Of a DNA stretch of 64,000 nucleotides, positions 56,140 through 64,000 are shown one piece after another; within the stretch, counting starts at the first letter, position 1, and each line of letters opens with the position of its first letter. The translations under genes were made by a program, and so were the position numbers. This stretch comes from Mycobacterium sp. 1274756.6 (GTDB taxonomy: Bacteria > Actinomycetota > Actinomycetes > Mycobacteriales > Mycobacteriaceae), in NCBI RefSeq assembly GCF_001668625.1, contig NZ_LZLJ01000091.1:1-64000 (forward strand). The letters are read 5' to 3'. The notes below the pieces were generated by a model. That model was given only the letters and a program-made list of their open reading frames with translations, did no database searches and had not been told where the DNA came from.

Positions 56140-56982
56140 GTGACTGATCGCTACGGCCGGGACGTTCTGGCCCGCAACCCGCACACCGCCACCAAACCCC
56201 GTTCGGAACCGCGGCCGGTCGAGCTGGGCCTGGTCGTCGAGGACGCGCAGACCGGCTACGTGGGGGCGGTGGTGCGGATCGAGTACGGCCGGATGGTCCT
56301 CGAAGACCGGCACGGACGTACCAAATCGTTTCCGGTCGGGCCCGGCTACCTCATCGACGGGCAGCCGGTGATCCTCACCGCGCCGCGCCGGGGTGCGCCG
56401 ACCCGGCCGGCCCGCACCGCCTCCGGGTCGGTGGCCGTGCCCGGCGCCCGGGCGAAGGTCGCGCTGGCCAGCCGGATCTACGTGGAGGGCCGCCACGACG
56501 CCGAACTCGTCGAGCAGGTCTGGGGCGACGACCTGCGGGTGGAAGGGGTCGTCGTCGAACCGCTCGGCGGGGTCGACGACCTGGTCGACATCGTCGCCGA
56601 GTTCCAGCCCGGACCGCACCGCAGACTCGGGGTGCTCGTCGACCACCTGGTCGCCGGCTCCAAAGAGCAGCGCCTGGCCGACGCGGTCCGGCGCGGCCCC
56701 GGCGGCGCGCACACCCTGGTGGTCGGCCACCCGTTCGTCGACATCTGGCAGGCGGTCAAACCCGCCCGCCTCGGCATGGCCGCCTGGCCGACCATCCCGC
56801 GCGACGTCGAATGGAAGCACGGGGTGTGCGCGGCGCTGGGCTGGCCGCACGCCACCCAGGCCGACATCGCCGCCGCCTGGCAGCGCATCCGCGGCCGGGT
56901 GCGCGACTGGACCGACCTGGAACCCGACCTGATCGGCCGGGTGGAAGAGCTGATCGACTTCGTCACGGCCGTACGCCGGTAG
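56140..56982 (+). CDS. DUF3097 family protein
   Basis: The 280-residue protein has the features of actinobacterial DUF3097: TDRYGRDVLARNP at the N-terminus, a small beta domain (LGLVVEDAQTGYVGAVVRIE), IYVEGRHDAELVEQVWGDDL and LGVLVDHLVAGSKEQRLAD in a TOPRIM-like segment, and AAWPTIPRDVEWKHGVCAAL. Acidic residues in VEGRHDAE and VLVDH are placed as in TOPRIM folds, but nuclease or primase activity is untested. Start by -10 spacing and family length. Confidence 0.85.
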   Translation: MTDRYGRDVLARNPHTATKPRSEPRPVELGLVVEDAQTGYVGAVVRIEYGRMVLEDRHGRTKSFPVGPGYLIDGQPVILTAPRRGAPTRPARTASGSVAVPGARAKVALASRIYVEGRHDAELVEQVWGDDLRVEGVVVEPLGGVDDLVDIVAEFQPGPHRRLGVLVDHLVAGSKEQRLADAVRRGPGGAHTLVVGHPFVDIWQAVKPARLGMAAWPTIPRDVEWKHGVCAALGWPHATQADIAAAWQRIRGRVRDWTDLEPDLIGRVEELIDFVTAVRR

Positions 56983-57006
56983 ATTGGCCTGACCGAGGAG
57001 GAACCT

Positions 57007-57375
57007 GTGACCACGCCCCATCACGACCCGTTCAGCGAACAGTCCGGCGCCGCGTACCCGCCGCCGTCCGGCTATCCGCCGCCGAACTACCCACCGCAGT
57101 ACAGCCCGGCCAACTACGGGGCGCCGTTCGGCGTCGACGCCCACGGCGCCGCGTACTCGGAGAAGAGCAAGATCGCCGCCGGACTGCTGCAGATCTTCCT
57201 CGGTTCCTTCGGCGTCGGCCGGTTCTACCTCGGCCACATCGGGATGGGCATCGCCCAACTGCTCGTCACCACCCTGACCTTCGGGGTCCTCGGCTGGATC
57301 TGGGGCGTGGTCGACGGGATCCTGATCCTGACCGGCAGGGTGCACGACGCCCAGGGCCGCCCGCTGCGCCCCTGA
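57007..57375 (+). CDS. TM2-domain membrane protein
   Basis: The 122-residue protein has a Pro/Tyr-rich cytoplasmic segment (residues 8-40, [20 protein letters not shown]) and a C-terminal TM2 domain: [35 protein letters not shown] and [16 protein letters not shown]2 proteins have two helices with a short loop; the function is unknown. GAGGAGG precedes GTG 57007, and TAGATT (56980-56985) overlapping the upstream stop is a possible -10. Confidence 0.88.
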   Translation: MTTPHHDPFSEQSGAAYPPPSGYPPPNYPPQYSPANYGAPFGVDAHGAAYSEKSKIAAGLLQIFLGSFGVGRFYLGHIGMGIAQLLVTTLTFGVLGWIWGVVDGILILTGRVHDAQGRPLRP

Positions 57376-57406
57376 CCCGTCCCCGCCGCGTGGTAAGCCT
57401 GAGACC

Positions 57407-58738
57407 GTGACCGACGGCCTGTTCGACGAGCCCGGCCCCGAACAGCCGAGCGGCCCGCCGACGCCGGCCGCCGGCGCGCCGCTGGCGGTGCGGATGCGCC
57501 CGGCCACCCTCGACGAGGTGGTCGGCCAGGACCATCTGCTGGGGCCGGGGTCGCCGCTGCGGCGGCTGGTCGACGGCTCCGGGGCGGCCTCGGTCATCCT
57601 CTACGGGCCGCCCGGCACCGGCAAGACCACCCTGGCGTCGCTGATCTCCGGGGCCACCGGGCGCCGCTTCGAGGCGCTGTCCGCGCTGTCGGCGGGGGTC
57701 AAGGACGTCCGCGCGGTCATCGACACCGCCCGGCGCGCGGCCATCCACGGCGAACAGACCGTGCTGTTCATCGACGAGGTGCACCGCTTCTCCAAAACCC
57801 AGCAGGACGCGCTGCTCTCGGCGGTGGAGAACCGGGTGGTGCTGCTGGTGGCCGCCACCACCGAGAACCCGTCCTTCGCGGTGGTCGCGCCGCTGCTGTC
57901 GCGCTCGCTGATCCTGCAGCTGCGCCCGCTGGGCGCCGACGACGTCCGCGCCGTGCTGCGCCGCGCCATCGACGACCCGCGCGGGCTGGACGGGCGGATC
58001 CCGGTCACCGACGACGCCCTGGAGCTGCTGGTCCGCCTCGCCGCCGGCGACGCGCGCCGCGCCCTGACCGCACTCGAGGTGGCCGCCGAGACGGGGGAGC
58101 GGGTCGACCTGACCGCCGTCGAGCAGGCCCTCGACGAGGCCGCGATCCGCTACGACCGGGACGGGGACCAGCACTACGACGTCATCAGCGCGTTCATCAA
58201 ATCGGTGCGCGGCTCCGACGTCGACGCCGCCCTGCACTACCTGGCCCGGATGCTGGTCGCCGGGGAGGATCCCCGCTTCATCGCCCGGCGGCTGATGATC
58301 CTGGCCAGCGAGGACATCGGCATGGCCGACCCCACCGCGCTGCCGCTCGCGGTCGCCGCCGCCCAGACCGTGCAGCTGATCGGCATGCCCGAAGCCCAGC
58401 TCACCCTCGCCCACGCCACCGTCCACCTGGCCACCGCCGCCAAATCCAACGCCGTCACCGTCGCCCTGGGCGCCGCCATGGCCGACATCAAGGCCGGCAA
58501 AGCCGGGATGGTGCCGGCACACCTGCGGGACGGCCACTACTCGGGCGCCGCCGGGCTGGGCAACGCGCAGGGCTACCGCTACGCCCACGACGACCCCGAC
58601 GGCGTGGTCGCCCAGCAATACCCGCCCGACGAACTGGTCGACACCGACTACTACCGGCCCACCGGCCGCGGCGCCGAACGCGACATCGGCGCCCGGGTGG
58701 GCCGGCTGCGGGCCATCATCCGCCGCCGGCGCGGTTAA
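57407..58738 (+). CDS. rarA: Replication-associated recombination protein A (RarA/MgsA)
   Basis: The 443-residue AAA+ ATPase acts at stalled replication forks. It has [20 protein letters not shown] at the N-terminus, Walker [11 protein letters not shown] (about residue 65), Walker [19 protein letters not shown] and sensor [11 protein letters not shown], followed by the MgsA C-terminal tetramerisation domain ([40 protein letters not shown]). GTG 57407. It ends with overlapping stops against the convergent Rv2557-like gene, as in M. tuberculosis Rv2559c. Confidence 0.94.
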   Translation: MTDGLFDEPGPEQPSGPPTPAAGAPLAVRMRPATLDEVVGQDHLLGPGSPLRRLVDGSGAASVILYGPPGTGKTTLASLISGATGRRFEALSALSAGVKDVRAVIDTARRAAIHGEQTVLFIDEVHRFSKTQQDALLSAVENRVVLLVAATTENPSFAVVAPLLSRSLILQLRPLGADDVRAVLRRAIDDPRGLDGRIPVTDDALELLVRLAAGDARRALTALEVAAETGERVDLTAVEQALDEAAIRYDRDGDQHYDVISAFIKSVRGSDVDAALHYLARMLVAGEDPRFIARRLMILASEDIGMADPTALPLAVAAAQTVQLIGMPEAQLTLAHATVHLATAAKSNAVTVALGAAMADIKAGKAGMVPAHLRDGHYSGAAGLGNAQGYRYAHDDPDGVVAQQYPPDELVDTDYYRPTGRGAERDIGARVGRLRAIIRRRRG

Positions 58739-59358
58739 CCGACCAGCTCCGGCACCCGCAGATGCGCCACCGCGAGCTCGAACTCACCGACATCGACCTG
58801 GGTCGCGCCCAGCATCCGCAGCAGATCGGCGCGCAACGTCGACGCCTCATCACGGGTGCGGTCGAGGGCATCGCGGTCCTCGAACGACGAACACGACACC
58901 GCCAGCCCCGACCGCCGATCCACCAGCAGGCTCGCGCTGCAGAACCCGTCGAGCCCGTCCATCGCGGGCAGCGCCGCCGCCCGGTAGTTGCCCACCCAGC
59001 GGTCCAACTGGTCGGGGTCGGCTTTGGCCCAGGTGCAGCGCGCGACCGCCCCGCCGCGGGTCAACCGCCCCCGGTGCAGCACCTTGATCTCCCATTCGGC
59101 GACCCGTGCGGGACCGCCGAACACCTCGGCGGCGCTGTCCCGGATCGGCGCCACCCACTTGGCGCTGGCGTGCATCAGCTCACGGTCCAGCCAGGAACTG
59201 GTGACGATGCACCGCCCGGAGCGCCGATCGGCCAACACCGACAACCCGACGTAACCGTCGATGCCCTGCATGAGCGGCATCAGCCGGTCGCGGACATGGG
59301 CGATGCCGTCATCGATCAACGCGGGATGAGCGAAAACAGTGGTCGAGCGCGCAAACAT
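58735..59358 (-). CDS. Conserved mycobacterial protein of the Rv2557/Rv2558 type
   Basis: The 207-residue protein has two related ferredoxin-like (ABM/antibiotic monooxygenase-like) halves: [20 protein letters not shown] with [12 protein letters not shown], and [20 protein letters not shown] with [19 protein letters not shown]. It ends in LRVPELVG. M. tuberculosis carries two such genes beside rarA; here only one is present. ATG 59358 has an AAGGAAG site 8 bases upstream. The homologs are reported as starvation-linked; the activity is unknown. Confidence 0.8.
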   Translation of the reverse strand: MFARSTTVFAHPALIDDGIAHVRDRLMPLMQGIDGYVGLSVLADRRSGRCIVTSSWLDRELMHASAKWVAPIRDSAAEVFGGPARVAEWEIKVLHRGRLTRGGAVARCTWAKADPDQLDRWVGNYRAAALPAMDGLDGFCSASLLVDRRSGLAVSCSSFEDRDALDRTRDEASTLRADLLRMLGATQVDVGEFELAVAHLRVPELVG

Positions 59359-59451
59359 GGCCCACTTCCTTGCCAGGTCGAGGCGACGCTCCGGCGGCGC
59401 CGCCGGTCTGCCTCCACCTTCCTCCGCCCGGACCGCGGATTCAACCGTCGA

Positions 59452-59457
59452 TAGGCT
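59452..59457 (+). promoter_or_regulatory. -10 hexamer for yjbQ, probably leaderless
   Basis: TAGGCT is 6 bases before ATG 59464. The first transcribed base would be at or next to the ATG. Confidence 0.5.
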
Positions 59458-59463
59458 GGAGCG

Positions 59464-59865
59464 ATGAACACCGACGTGCTGGAAGTCGACACCGCCGACC
59501 GGCGCATCGTGGATCTCAGTGACGCCGTGCGCGCCTTCTGCGCCGGGCACACCGACGGGCTGTGCAATGTGTTCGTGCCGCACGCCACCGCCGGGGTGGC
59601 CATCATCGAGACCGGGTCCGGCTCGGACGCCGACCTCGTCGACGCCCTCGAGCGGCTGCTGCCGCGCGACGACCGCTACCGCCACGCCCACGGCTCGCCC
59701 GGCCACGGCGCCGACCATCTGCTGCCCGCGCTGGTCGCCCCGTCGGTGACCGTGCCGGTGCGCGGCGGGGAGCCGCTGCTGGGGATCTGGCAGAGCGTCG
59801 TGCTGGTCGACCTCAACCGCGACAACCCGCGCCGCTCGGTGCGATTGAGCTTCCTGGGCGGCTGA
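59464..59865 (+). CDS. YjbQ/UPF0047 family protein (Rv2556c type)
   Basis: The 133-residue protein has the family's FVPHATAGVAIIETGS and GHGADHLLPALVAPSVTVPV segments, with conserved His at HATAG and AHGSPGHGADH, and the C-terminal GIWQSVVLVDLNRDNPRRSV. Some members have weak thiamine-phosphate synthase activity and complement thiE loss; the biological role is not settled. It sits directly before alaS, as in M. tuberculosis. Confidence 0.92.
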   Translation: MNTDVLEVDTADRRIVDLSDAVRAFCAGHTDGLCNVFVPHATAGVAIIETGSGSDADLVDALERLLPRDDRYRHAHGSPGHGADHLLPALVAPSVTVPVRGGEPLLGIWQSVVLVDLNRDNPRRSVRLSFLGG

Positions 59866-59908
59866 CCGCCGGCCCGGCTCGTCGGTGGGGGACCGCCGCA
59901 CGGGCCGG

Positions 59909-59914
59909 TACTGT
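59909..59914 (+). promoter_or_regulatory. -10 hexamer for the alaS operon
   Basis: TACTGT gives a start near 59921 and a leader of about 32 bases with AAGGACGGCGG ahead of GTG 59953. Confidence 0.45.
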
Positions 59915-59952
59915 GGTGCGGTCGAACCCACGCATACAAGGACGGCGGAAAC

Positions 59953-62640
59953 GTGCAGACACACGAGATCAGGAAGCGGTTCCTCGATCACTTCGTGAAG
60001 GCCGGCCACACCGAGGTGCCCAGCGCCTCGGTGATCCTCGACGACCCCAACCTGCTGTTCGTCAACGCCGGCATGGTGCAGTTCGTGCCCTACTTCCTGG
60101 GCCAGCGCACCCCGCCGTACGCCACCGCCACCAGCATCCAGAAATGCATCCGCACCCCCGACATCGACGAGGTCGGGATCACCACCCGGCACAACACCTT
60201 CTTCCAGATGGCCGGGAACTTCTCGTTCGGCGACTACTTCAAACGCCGCGCCATCGAATTGGCCTGGACGCTGCTGACCGGCAGCCTCGACGACGGCGGC
60301 TACGGCCTGGACCCGCAGCGCCTGTGGGTCACCGTCTACCTCGACGACGACGAGGCGATCGCGCTGTGGCAGGAGGTCGCCGGGCTGCCCGCCGAGCGCA
60401 TCCAGCGGCGCGGCATGGCCGACAACTACTGGTCGATGGGCATCCCCGGGCCGTGCGGACCGTCCTCGGAGATCTACTACGACCGCGGCCCCGACTTCGG
60501 CGCCGAGGGCGGCCCGGTGGTCGACGAGGACCGCTACATGGAGATCTGGAACCTCGTCTTCATGCAGAACGAGCGCGGCGAGGGCACCGGCAAGGAGGCC
60601 TACCCGATCCTCGGGCCGCTGCCGCGGAAGAACATCGACACCGGGATGGGGGTCGAGCGGGTCGCGCTGGTGCTGCAGGGGGTGCACAACGTCTACGAGA
60701 CCGACCTGCTGCGCCCGGTGCTGGACACCGTGGCCGCGTCGGCCGCCCGGCCCTACGACGTCGGCAACCACGCCGACGACGTCCGCTACCGCATCATCGC
60801 CGACCACTGCCGCACCGCGGCGATCCTGATCGGCGACGGGGTCAGCCCCGGCAACGACGGCCGCGGCTACGTGCTGCGCCGGCTGCTGCGCCGGGTGATC
60901 CGCTCGGCGAAACTGCTGGGCATCGAGCTCCCGATCGTCGGGGACCTGATGGCCACCGTCCGCGACGCGATGGGCCCGTCCTACCCGGAACTGGTCACCG
61001 ACTTCGACCGGATCGCGCGGATCGCGGTGGCCGAGGAGACCGCGTTCAACCGCACCCTGGCCGCCGGCTCGAAGCTGTTCGACGAGGCGGCGCAGGCCAC
61101 CCGGGCGGCGGGCACCACCGTACTGTCCGGCGCCGACGCCTTCGCCCTGCACGACACCTACGGCTTCCCGATCGAACTCACCCTGGAGATGGCCGCCGAG
61201 GCGGGCCTGGAGGTCGACGAGACCCGGTTCCGGTCGCTGATGGCCGAACAGCGGGACCGGGCCAAAGCCGACGCCGCCGCCCGCAAACACGCCCACGCCG
61301 ACCTGAGCGCCTACCGCGAGCTGATCGACGCCGGGCCCACCGAGTTCACCGGGTTCGACGAATTGAGCTCGCAGGCCCGGATTCTGGGCGTCTTCGTCGA
61401 CGGTGTCCGGGTCCCGGTGGTCGCCCACGACACCACCGTCGACGCCGGGCGGGTGGAACTGGTGCTGGACCGCACCCCGCTTTACGCCGAATCCGGCGGC
61501 CAGATCGCCGACGTCGGCACCATCACCGGCAGCGGCGGCACCGCCCGCGCCGCGGTCACCGACGTGCAGAAGATCGCGCACACCCTGTTCACCCACCGCG
61601 TCACCGTGGAGTCCGGCGAATTCGTGGAGGGCGACACCGTGACCGCGGCGGTGGACCCGGGCTGGCGCAAGGGCGCCACCCAGGGACACTCCGGCACCCA
61701 CCTGGTGCACGCCGCGCTGCGCGAGGTGCTGGGCCCGGGCGCCGTGCAGGCCGGCTCGCTGAACCGGCCCGGCTACCTGCGGTTCGACTTCAACTGGCAG
61801 GGCCCGCTCAGCGAGGACCAGCGGCGCCGGGTCGAGGAGGTCACCAACGAGGCGGTGCAGGCCGACTTCGCGGTGCACACCTTCGACGAGGACCTGGAGA
61901 AGGCCAAGGCGATGGGCGCGATGGCGATGTTCGGGGAGCGCTACCCCGAGCGGGTCCGGGTGGTCGAGATCGGCGGCCCGTTCTCGCTGGAGCTGTGCGG
62001 CGGCACCCACGTGCGCAACTCCGCCCAGATCGGCCCGGTCACCCTGCTGGGGGAGTCCTCGGTCGGCTCCGGGGTGCGGCGGGTGGAGGCCTACGTCGGG
62101 CTGGAGTCCTTCCGGCACCTCGCCAAGGAGCGCGCCCTGATGGCCGGGCTGGCCGCCACCCTCAAGGTGCCGTCGGAGGATGTGCCCGCCCGGGTCGCCA
62201 CCCTGGTCGACCGGCTCAAGGCCGCGGAGAAGGAACTGGAGCGGGCCCGGCTCGCCGGGGCGCGCGCGGCGGCCGCCGATGCGGCCGCCAGCGCCGAGCG
62301 GATCGGTAAGGTGCGTCTCGTGGCGCACCGGCTGGCTGACCAGATGAGCGGCGCCGACCTGCGCTCGCTGGTCGGTGACATCCGCGGCAAGCTGGGCGCC
62401 GACCCGGCGGTGGTCGCCCTGATCGCCGAGGCCGGCGACGGCGCGGTGCCCTACGTGGTCGCGGTGAACGACGCCGCCCGCGATCTCGGGCTGCGCGCCG
62501 CCGAGCTGATCAAGCCGCTGTCGGCGGCGGTGGCCGGCCGCGGCGGCGGCAAAGACGACCAGGCGCAGGGCTCCGGCAAGGACCCGTCCGGCATCGCGGC
62601 CGCGCTGGCCGCGGTGCGCGACGAGATCGCCCGGAGCTGA
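59953..62640 (+). CDS. alaS: Alanyl-tRNA synthetase
   Basis: The 895-residue class II synthetase charges tRNA-Ala. It has the catalytic core ([20 protein letters not shown], then [13 protein letters not shown] and [18 protein letters not shown]), a tRNA-recognition region, the editing domain with [11 protein letters not shown] (about residue 579) and [11 protein letters not shown] (Cys about 682) and a C-terminal DHHA1 domain ([20 protein letters not shown]). GTG 59953. ruvX follows 3 bases later and mltG overlaps ruvX, as in M. tuberculosis. Confidence 0.96.
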   Translation: MQTHEIRKRFLDHFVKAGHTEVPSASVILDDPNLLFVNAGMVQFVPYFLGQRTPPYATATSIQKCIRTPDIDEVGITTRHNTFFQMAGNFSFGDYFKRRAIELAWTLLTGSLDDGGYGLDPQRLWVTVYLDDDEAIALWQEVAGLPAERIQRRGMADNYWSMGIPGPCGPSSEIYYDRGPDFGAEGGPVVDEDRYMEIWNLVFMQNERGEGTGKEAYPILGPLPRKNIDTGMGVERVALVLQGVHNVYETDLLRPVLDTVAASAARPYDVGNHADDVRYRIIADHCRTAAILIGDGVSPGNDGRGYVLRRLLRRVIRSAKLLGIELPIVGDLMATVRDAMGPSYPELVTDFDRIARIAVAEETAFNRTLAAGSKLFDEAAQATRAAGTTVLSGADAFALHDTYGFPIELTLEMAAEAGLEVDETRFRSLMAEQRDRAKADAAARKHAHADLSAYRELIDAGPTEFTGFDELSSQARILGVFVDGVRVPVVAHDTTVDAGRVELVLDRTPLYAESGGQIADVGTITGSGGTARAAVTDVQKIAHTLFTHRVTVESGEFVEGDTVTAAVDPGWRKGATQGHSGTHLVHAALREVLGPGAVQAGSLNRPGYLRFDFNWQGPLSEDQRRRVEEVTNEAVQADFAVHTFDEDLEKAKAMGAMAMFGERYPERVRVVEIGGPFSLELCGGTHVRNSAQIGPVTLLGESSVGSGVRRVEAYVGLESFRHLAKERALMAGLAATLKVPSEDVPARVATLVDRLKAAEKELERARLAGARAAAADAAASAERIGKVRLVAHRLADQMSGADLRSLVGDIRGKLGADPAVVALIAEAGDGAVPYVVAVNDAARDLGLRAAELIKPLSAAVAGRGGGKDDQAQGSGKDPSGIAAALAAVRDEIARS

Positions 62641-62643
62641 CCG

Positions 62644-63147
62644 ATGGCCACAGCAGAACATCGCCTCCCCGACCGGCCCGGTGCTGACGATCCCGGCCGC
62701 GGGCGGCGCCTGGGCGTCGACGTCGGTACGGTGCGGATCGGGGTGGCCGTCAGCGACCCGGACGCCATCCTGGCCACCCCGGTGGAGACGGTGCGCCGCG
62801 ACCGCTCCGACGGGCACCTGCGGCGCCTCGCCGCGCTGGCCGCCGACCACGGCGTGGTCGAGGTGATCGTGGGGCTGCCGCGCACCCTCGCCGACCGCAC
62901 CGGACCGTCGGCGCGCGACGCCATCGCGGTGGCCGACGCGCTCGCCGACCGGGTGGCGGTGCCGGTCCGGCTGGCCGACGAACGACTGACCACGGTCGGG
63001 GCGCAACGGTCCCTGCGGCAGGCCGGGATGCGGGCCAAACGGCAGCGCGCGGTGATCGACCAGGCCGCCGCGGTGGCGATTCTGCAGAACTGGCTCGACG
63101 AACGCCGCGTCGTGCAGGGCCGGCCCGGAGGTGTCGAGGGTGCCTGA
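62644..63147 (+). CDS. ruvX: Holliday junction resolvase-like protein RuvX/YqgF
   Basis: The 167-residue RNase H-like protein has [20 protein letters not shown] (first Asp), [19 protein letters not shown] and [15 protein letters not shown], and a late [15 protein letters not shown] with another acidic residue. YqgF acts in pre-16S rRNA maturation in E. coli and as a resolvase-like nuclease in M. tuberculosis. It overlaps the mltG start by 8 bases, in the order alaS-ruvX-mltG. Confidence 0.93.
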   Translation: MATAEHRLPDRPGADDPGRGRRLGVDVGTVRIGVAVSDPDAILATPVETVRRDRSDGHLRRLAALAADHGVVEVIVGLPRTLADRTGPSARDAIAVADALADRVAVPVRLADERLTTVGAQRSLRQAGMRAKRQRAVIDQAAAVAILQNWLDERRVVQGRPGGVEGA

Positions 63148-64000
63148 CGATTGGGGCCAGCGGCGCGCCAAACCCGTCGCGGTGGGGCCCGCCCGCCACC
63201 GGCTGCCACGCTCGCAGCGGATACGGCAGGAACGCGCGCGGCAGCGCCGGCGCATCACCGGCACGCTGGTCACCGGGCTGCTGATCGTGGTGGTCGCGGC
63301 GACGGTGGTGCTCGGCGCCAAACTGTGGCACGCCGTGACCGGCGACCGCGGGGACTTCCGCGGCGACGGCGAACACGACGTGGTGATCCAGATCCACGAG
63401 GGCGACACCACCACCGCCGTCGGCCAGACCCTGTTCGACACCGGCGTGGTCGCCACCGTGCGCGCCTTCGTCGACGCCGCCCACGGCAACACCAAGATCT
63501 CCGCCATCCAGCCCGGCTTCTACCGGATGCGCACCGTGATCCCGGCCGCCGCCGCCGTCGAGCGCCTCACCGACCCGCAGAACCGGGTCGGCCGGCTGGT
63601 CATCCCCGAGGGCCGCCAGCTCGACGACACCATCGACATGAAGACCGACGAGGTCACCCCCGGCATCTTCACGCTCATCTCCCAGGCCAGCTGCGTCGAA
63701 CTCGACGGCGTCGACCACTGCGTCAAGGTCGAGGACCTGCGCGCCGCCGCGGGCACCGCCACCCCGGCGATGCTGTCGGTGCCGCAATGGGCGGCGCTGC
63801 CGGTCACCCAGATGGGCCGCGACCACCGCCGCATCGAGGGCCTGATCACCCCGGGCACCTGGAACATCGACCCGTCCGGCTCGGCCACCACGATCCTGTC
63901 CCGGCTGATCGGCGCCAGCGCCACCGCCTACACCGCCGCCGGGCTGCCCCGGTCGGCCGAACCGCTGGAGATGTCGCCCTACGACGTGCTGGCGGTGGCC
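63140..64000 (+). CDS. mltG: Endolytic transglycosylase MltG, 3' truncated by the window
   Basis: The first 287 residues are visible. A basic cytoplasmic start is followed by one membrane helix ([20 protein letters not shown], about 39-60), then the LysM-like/YceG segment [32 protein letters not shown] and [14 protein letters not shown]. The catalytic region starts at [20 protein letters not shown], where the family has EG-x-L-F-P-D-T; the conserved Glu is in IEGL. MltG cuts nascent glycan strands to set their length. GTG 63140 has a GGAGG site; the frame is open to the window end. Confidence 0.92.
   Translation, partial: MPDDWGQRRAKPVAVGPARHRLPRSQRIRQERARQRRRITGTLVTGLLIVVVAATVVLGAKLWHAVTGDRGDFRGDGEHDVVIQIHEGDTTTAVGQTLFDTGVVATVRAFVDAAHGNTKISAIQPGFYRMRTVIPAAAAVERLTDPQNRVGRLVIPEGRQLDDTIDMKTDEVTPGIFTLISQASCVELDGVDHCVKVEDLRAAAGTATPAMLSVPQWAALPVTQMGRDHRRIEGLITPGTWNIDPSGSATTILSRLIGASATAYTAAGLPRSAEPLEMSPYDVLAVA

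Noticed and set aside
58735..63507. A 1590-codon minus-strand open frame across yjbQ, alaS and ruvX
   Set aside because: The plus strand has well-supported alaS, ruvX and yjbQ there; the long minus frame is a GC-rich mirror. Only its last 207 codons (58735-59358) are a real gene.

Overview
The window is chromosomal DNA of a high-GC actinobacterium, almost certainly a mycobacterium. Evidence read from the sequence: the phosphatidylinositol-mannoside block (HIT protein, pgsA, patA, pimA, NUDIX), a PE/PPE/Esx cassette, a carboxylic acid reductase of the FadD9 type, bifunctional relA next to apt, and gene order that follows M. tuberculosis from thrS to mltG (Rv2614c to Rv2553c, in reversed numbering). 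ESX-5-type PE, PPE, EsxM-like and EsxN-like proteins suggest a slow grower or an M. terrae-complex relative; that placement is inference.

Layout. 1-12.2 kb is accessory: a truncated GMC oxidoreductase, yaaA, an MmpS-like lipoprotein, a YceI protein, a fadD, a cupin/two-methyltransferase operon, and a fdxA-regulator-membrane protein-cupin-nitronate monooxygenase operon, followed by a second cysteine-bearing regulator divergent from a DoxX-like gene. 12.4-18.8 kb is the conserved thrS-HIT-pgsA-patA-pimA-NUDIX operon with overlapping start/stop codons. 18.8-20.4 kb holds a Coq4-like gene divergent from a TetR regulator over an inverted repeat. 20.4-28.1 kb carries pdxS-tesB-pdxT, an ABC1/UbiB-like kinase, an M15 peptidase, yebC and ruvCAB. 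28.3-31.8 kb is car on the minus strand.

32-45.4 kb has a small secreted protein, yajC-secD-secF, a substrate-binding lipoprotein, apt and relA; then, on the minus strand, a three-gene operon of two exported cyclophilins and a SecD P1-domain-like protein; then an MBL hydrolase and hisS. 45.4-51.1 kb is a second accessory block: a palindromic repeat, a secreted MmpS-like protein, an XRE-cupin regulator divergent from a class II aldolase and DapA-like gene, and the PE-PPE-Esx cassette closed by a strong hairpin. 51.1-64 kb is conserved again: zinc metallopeptidase, SRPBCC protein, aspS, YjbR, an acidic membrane protein, DUF3097, TM2, rarA, an Rv2557-like gene, yjbQ, alaS, ruvX and truncated mltG.

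No rRNA, tRNA, CRISPR, prophage or insertion sequence was recognised. Many genes have a TANNNT -10 hexamer 6-9 bases before the start codon, which implies leaderless mRNAs. The most novel points are the cyclophilin/SecD-like operon, a pair of matching palindromic intergenic repeats 17 kb apart, and the PE/PPE/Esx cassette next to a small catabolic cluster.
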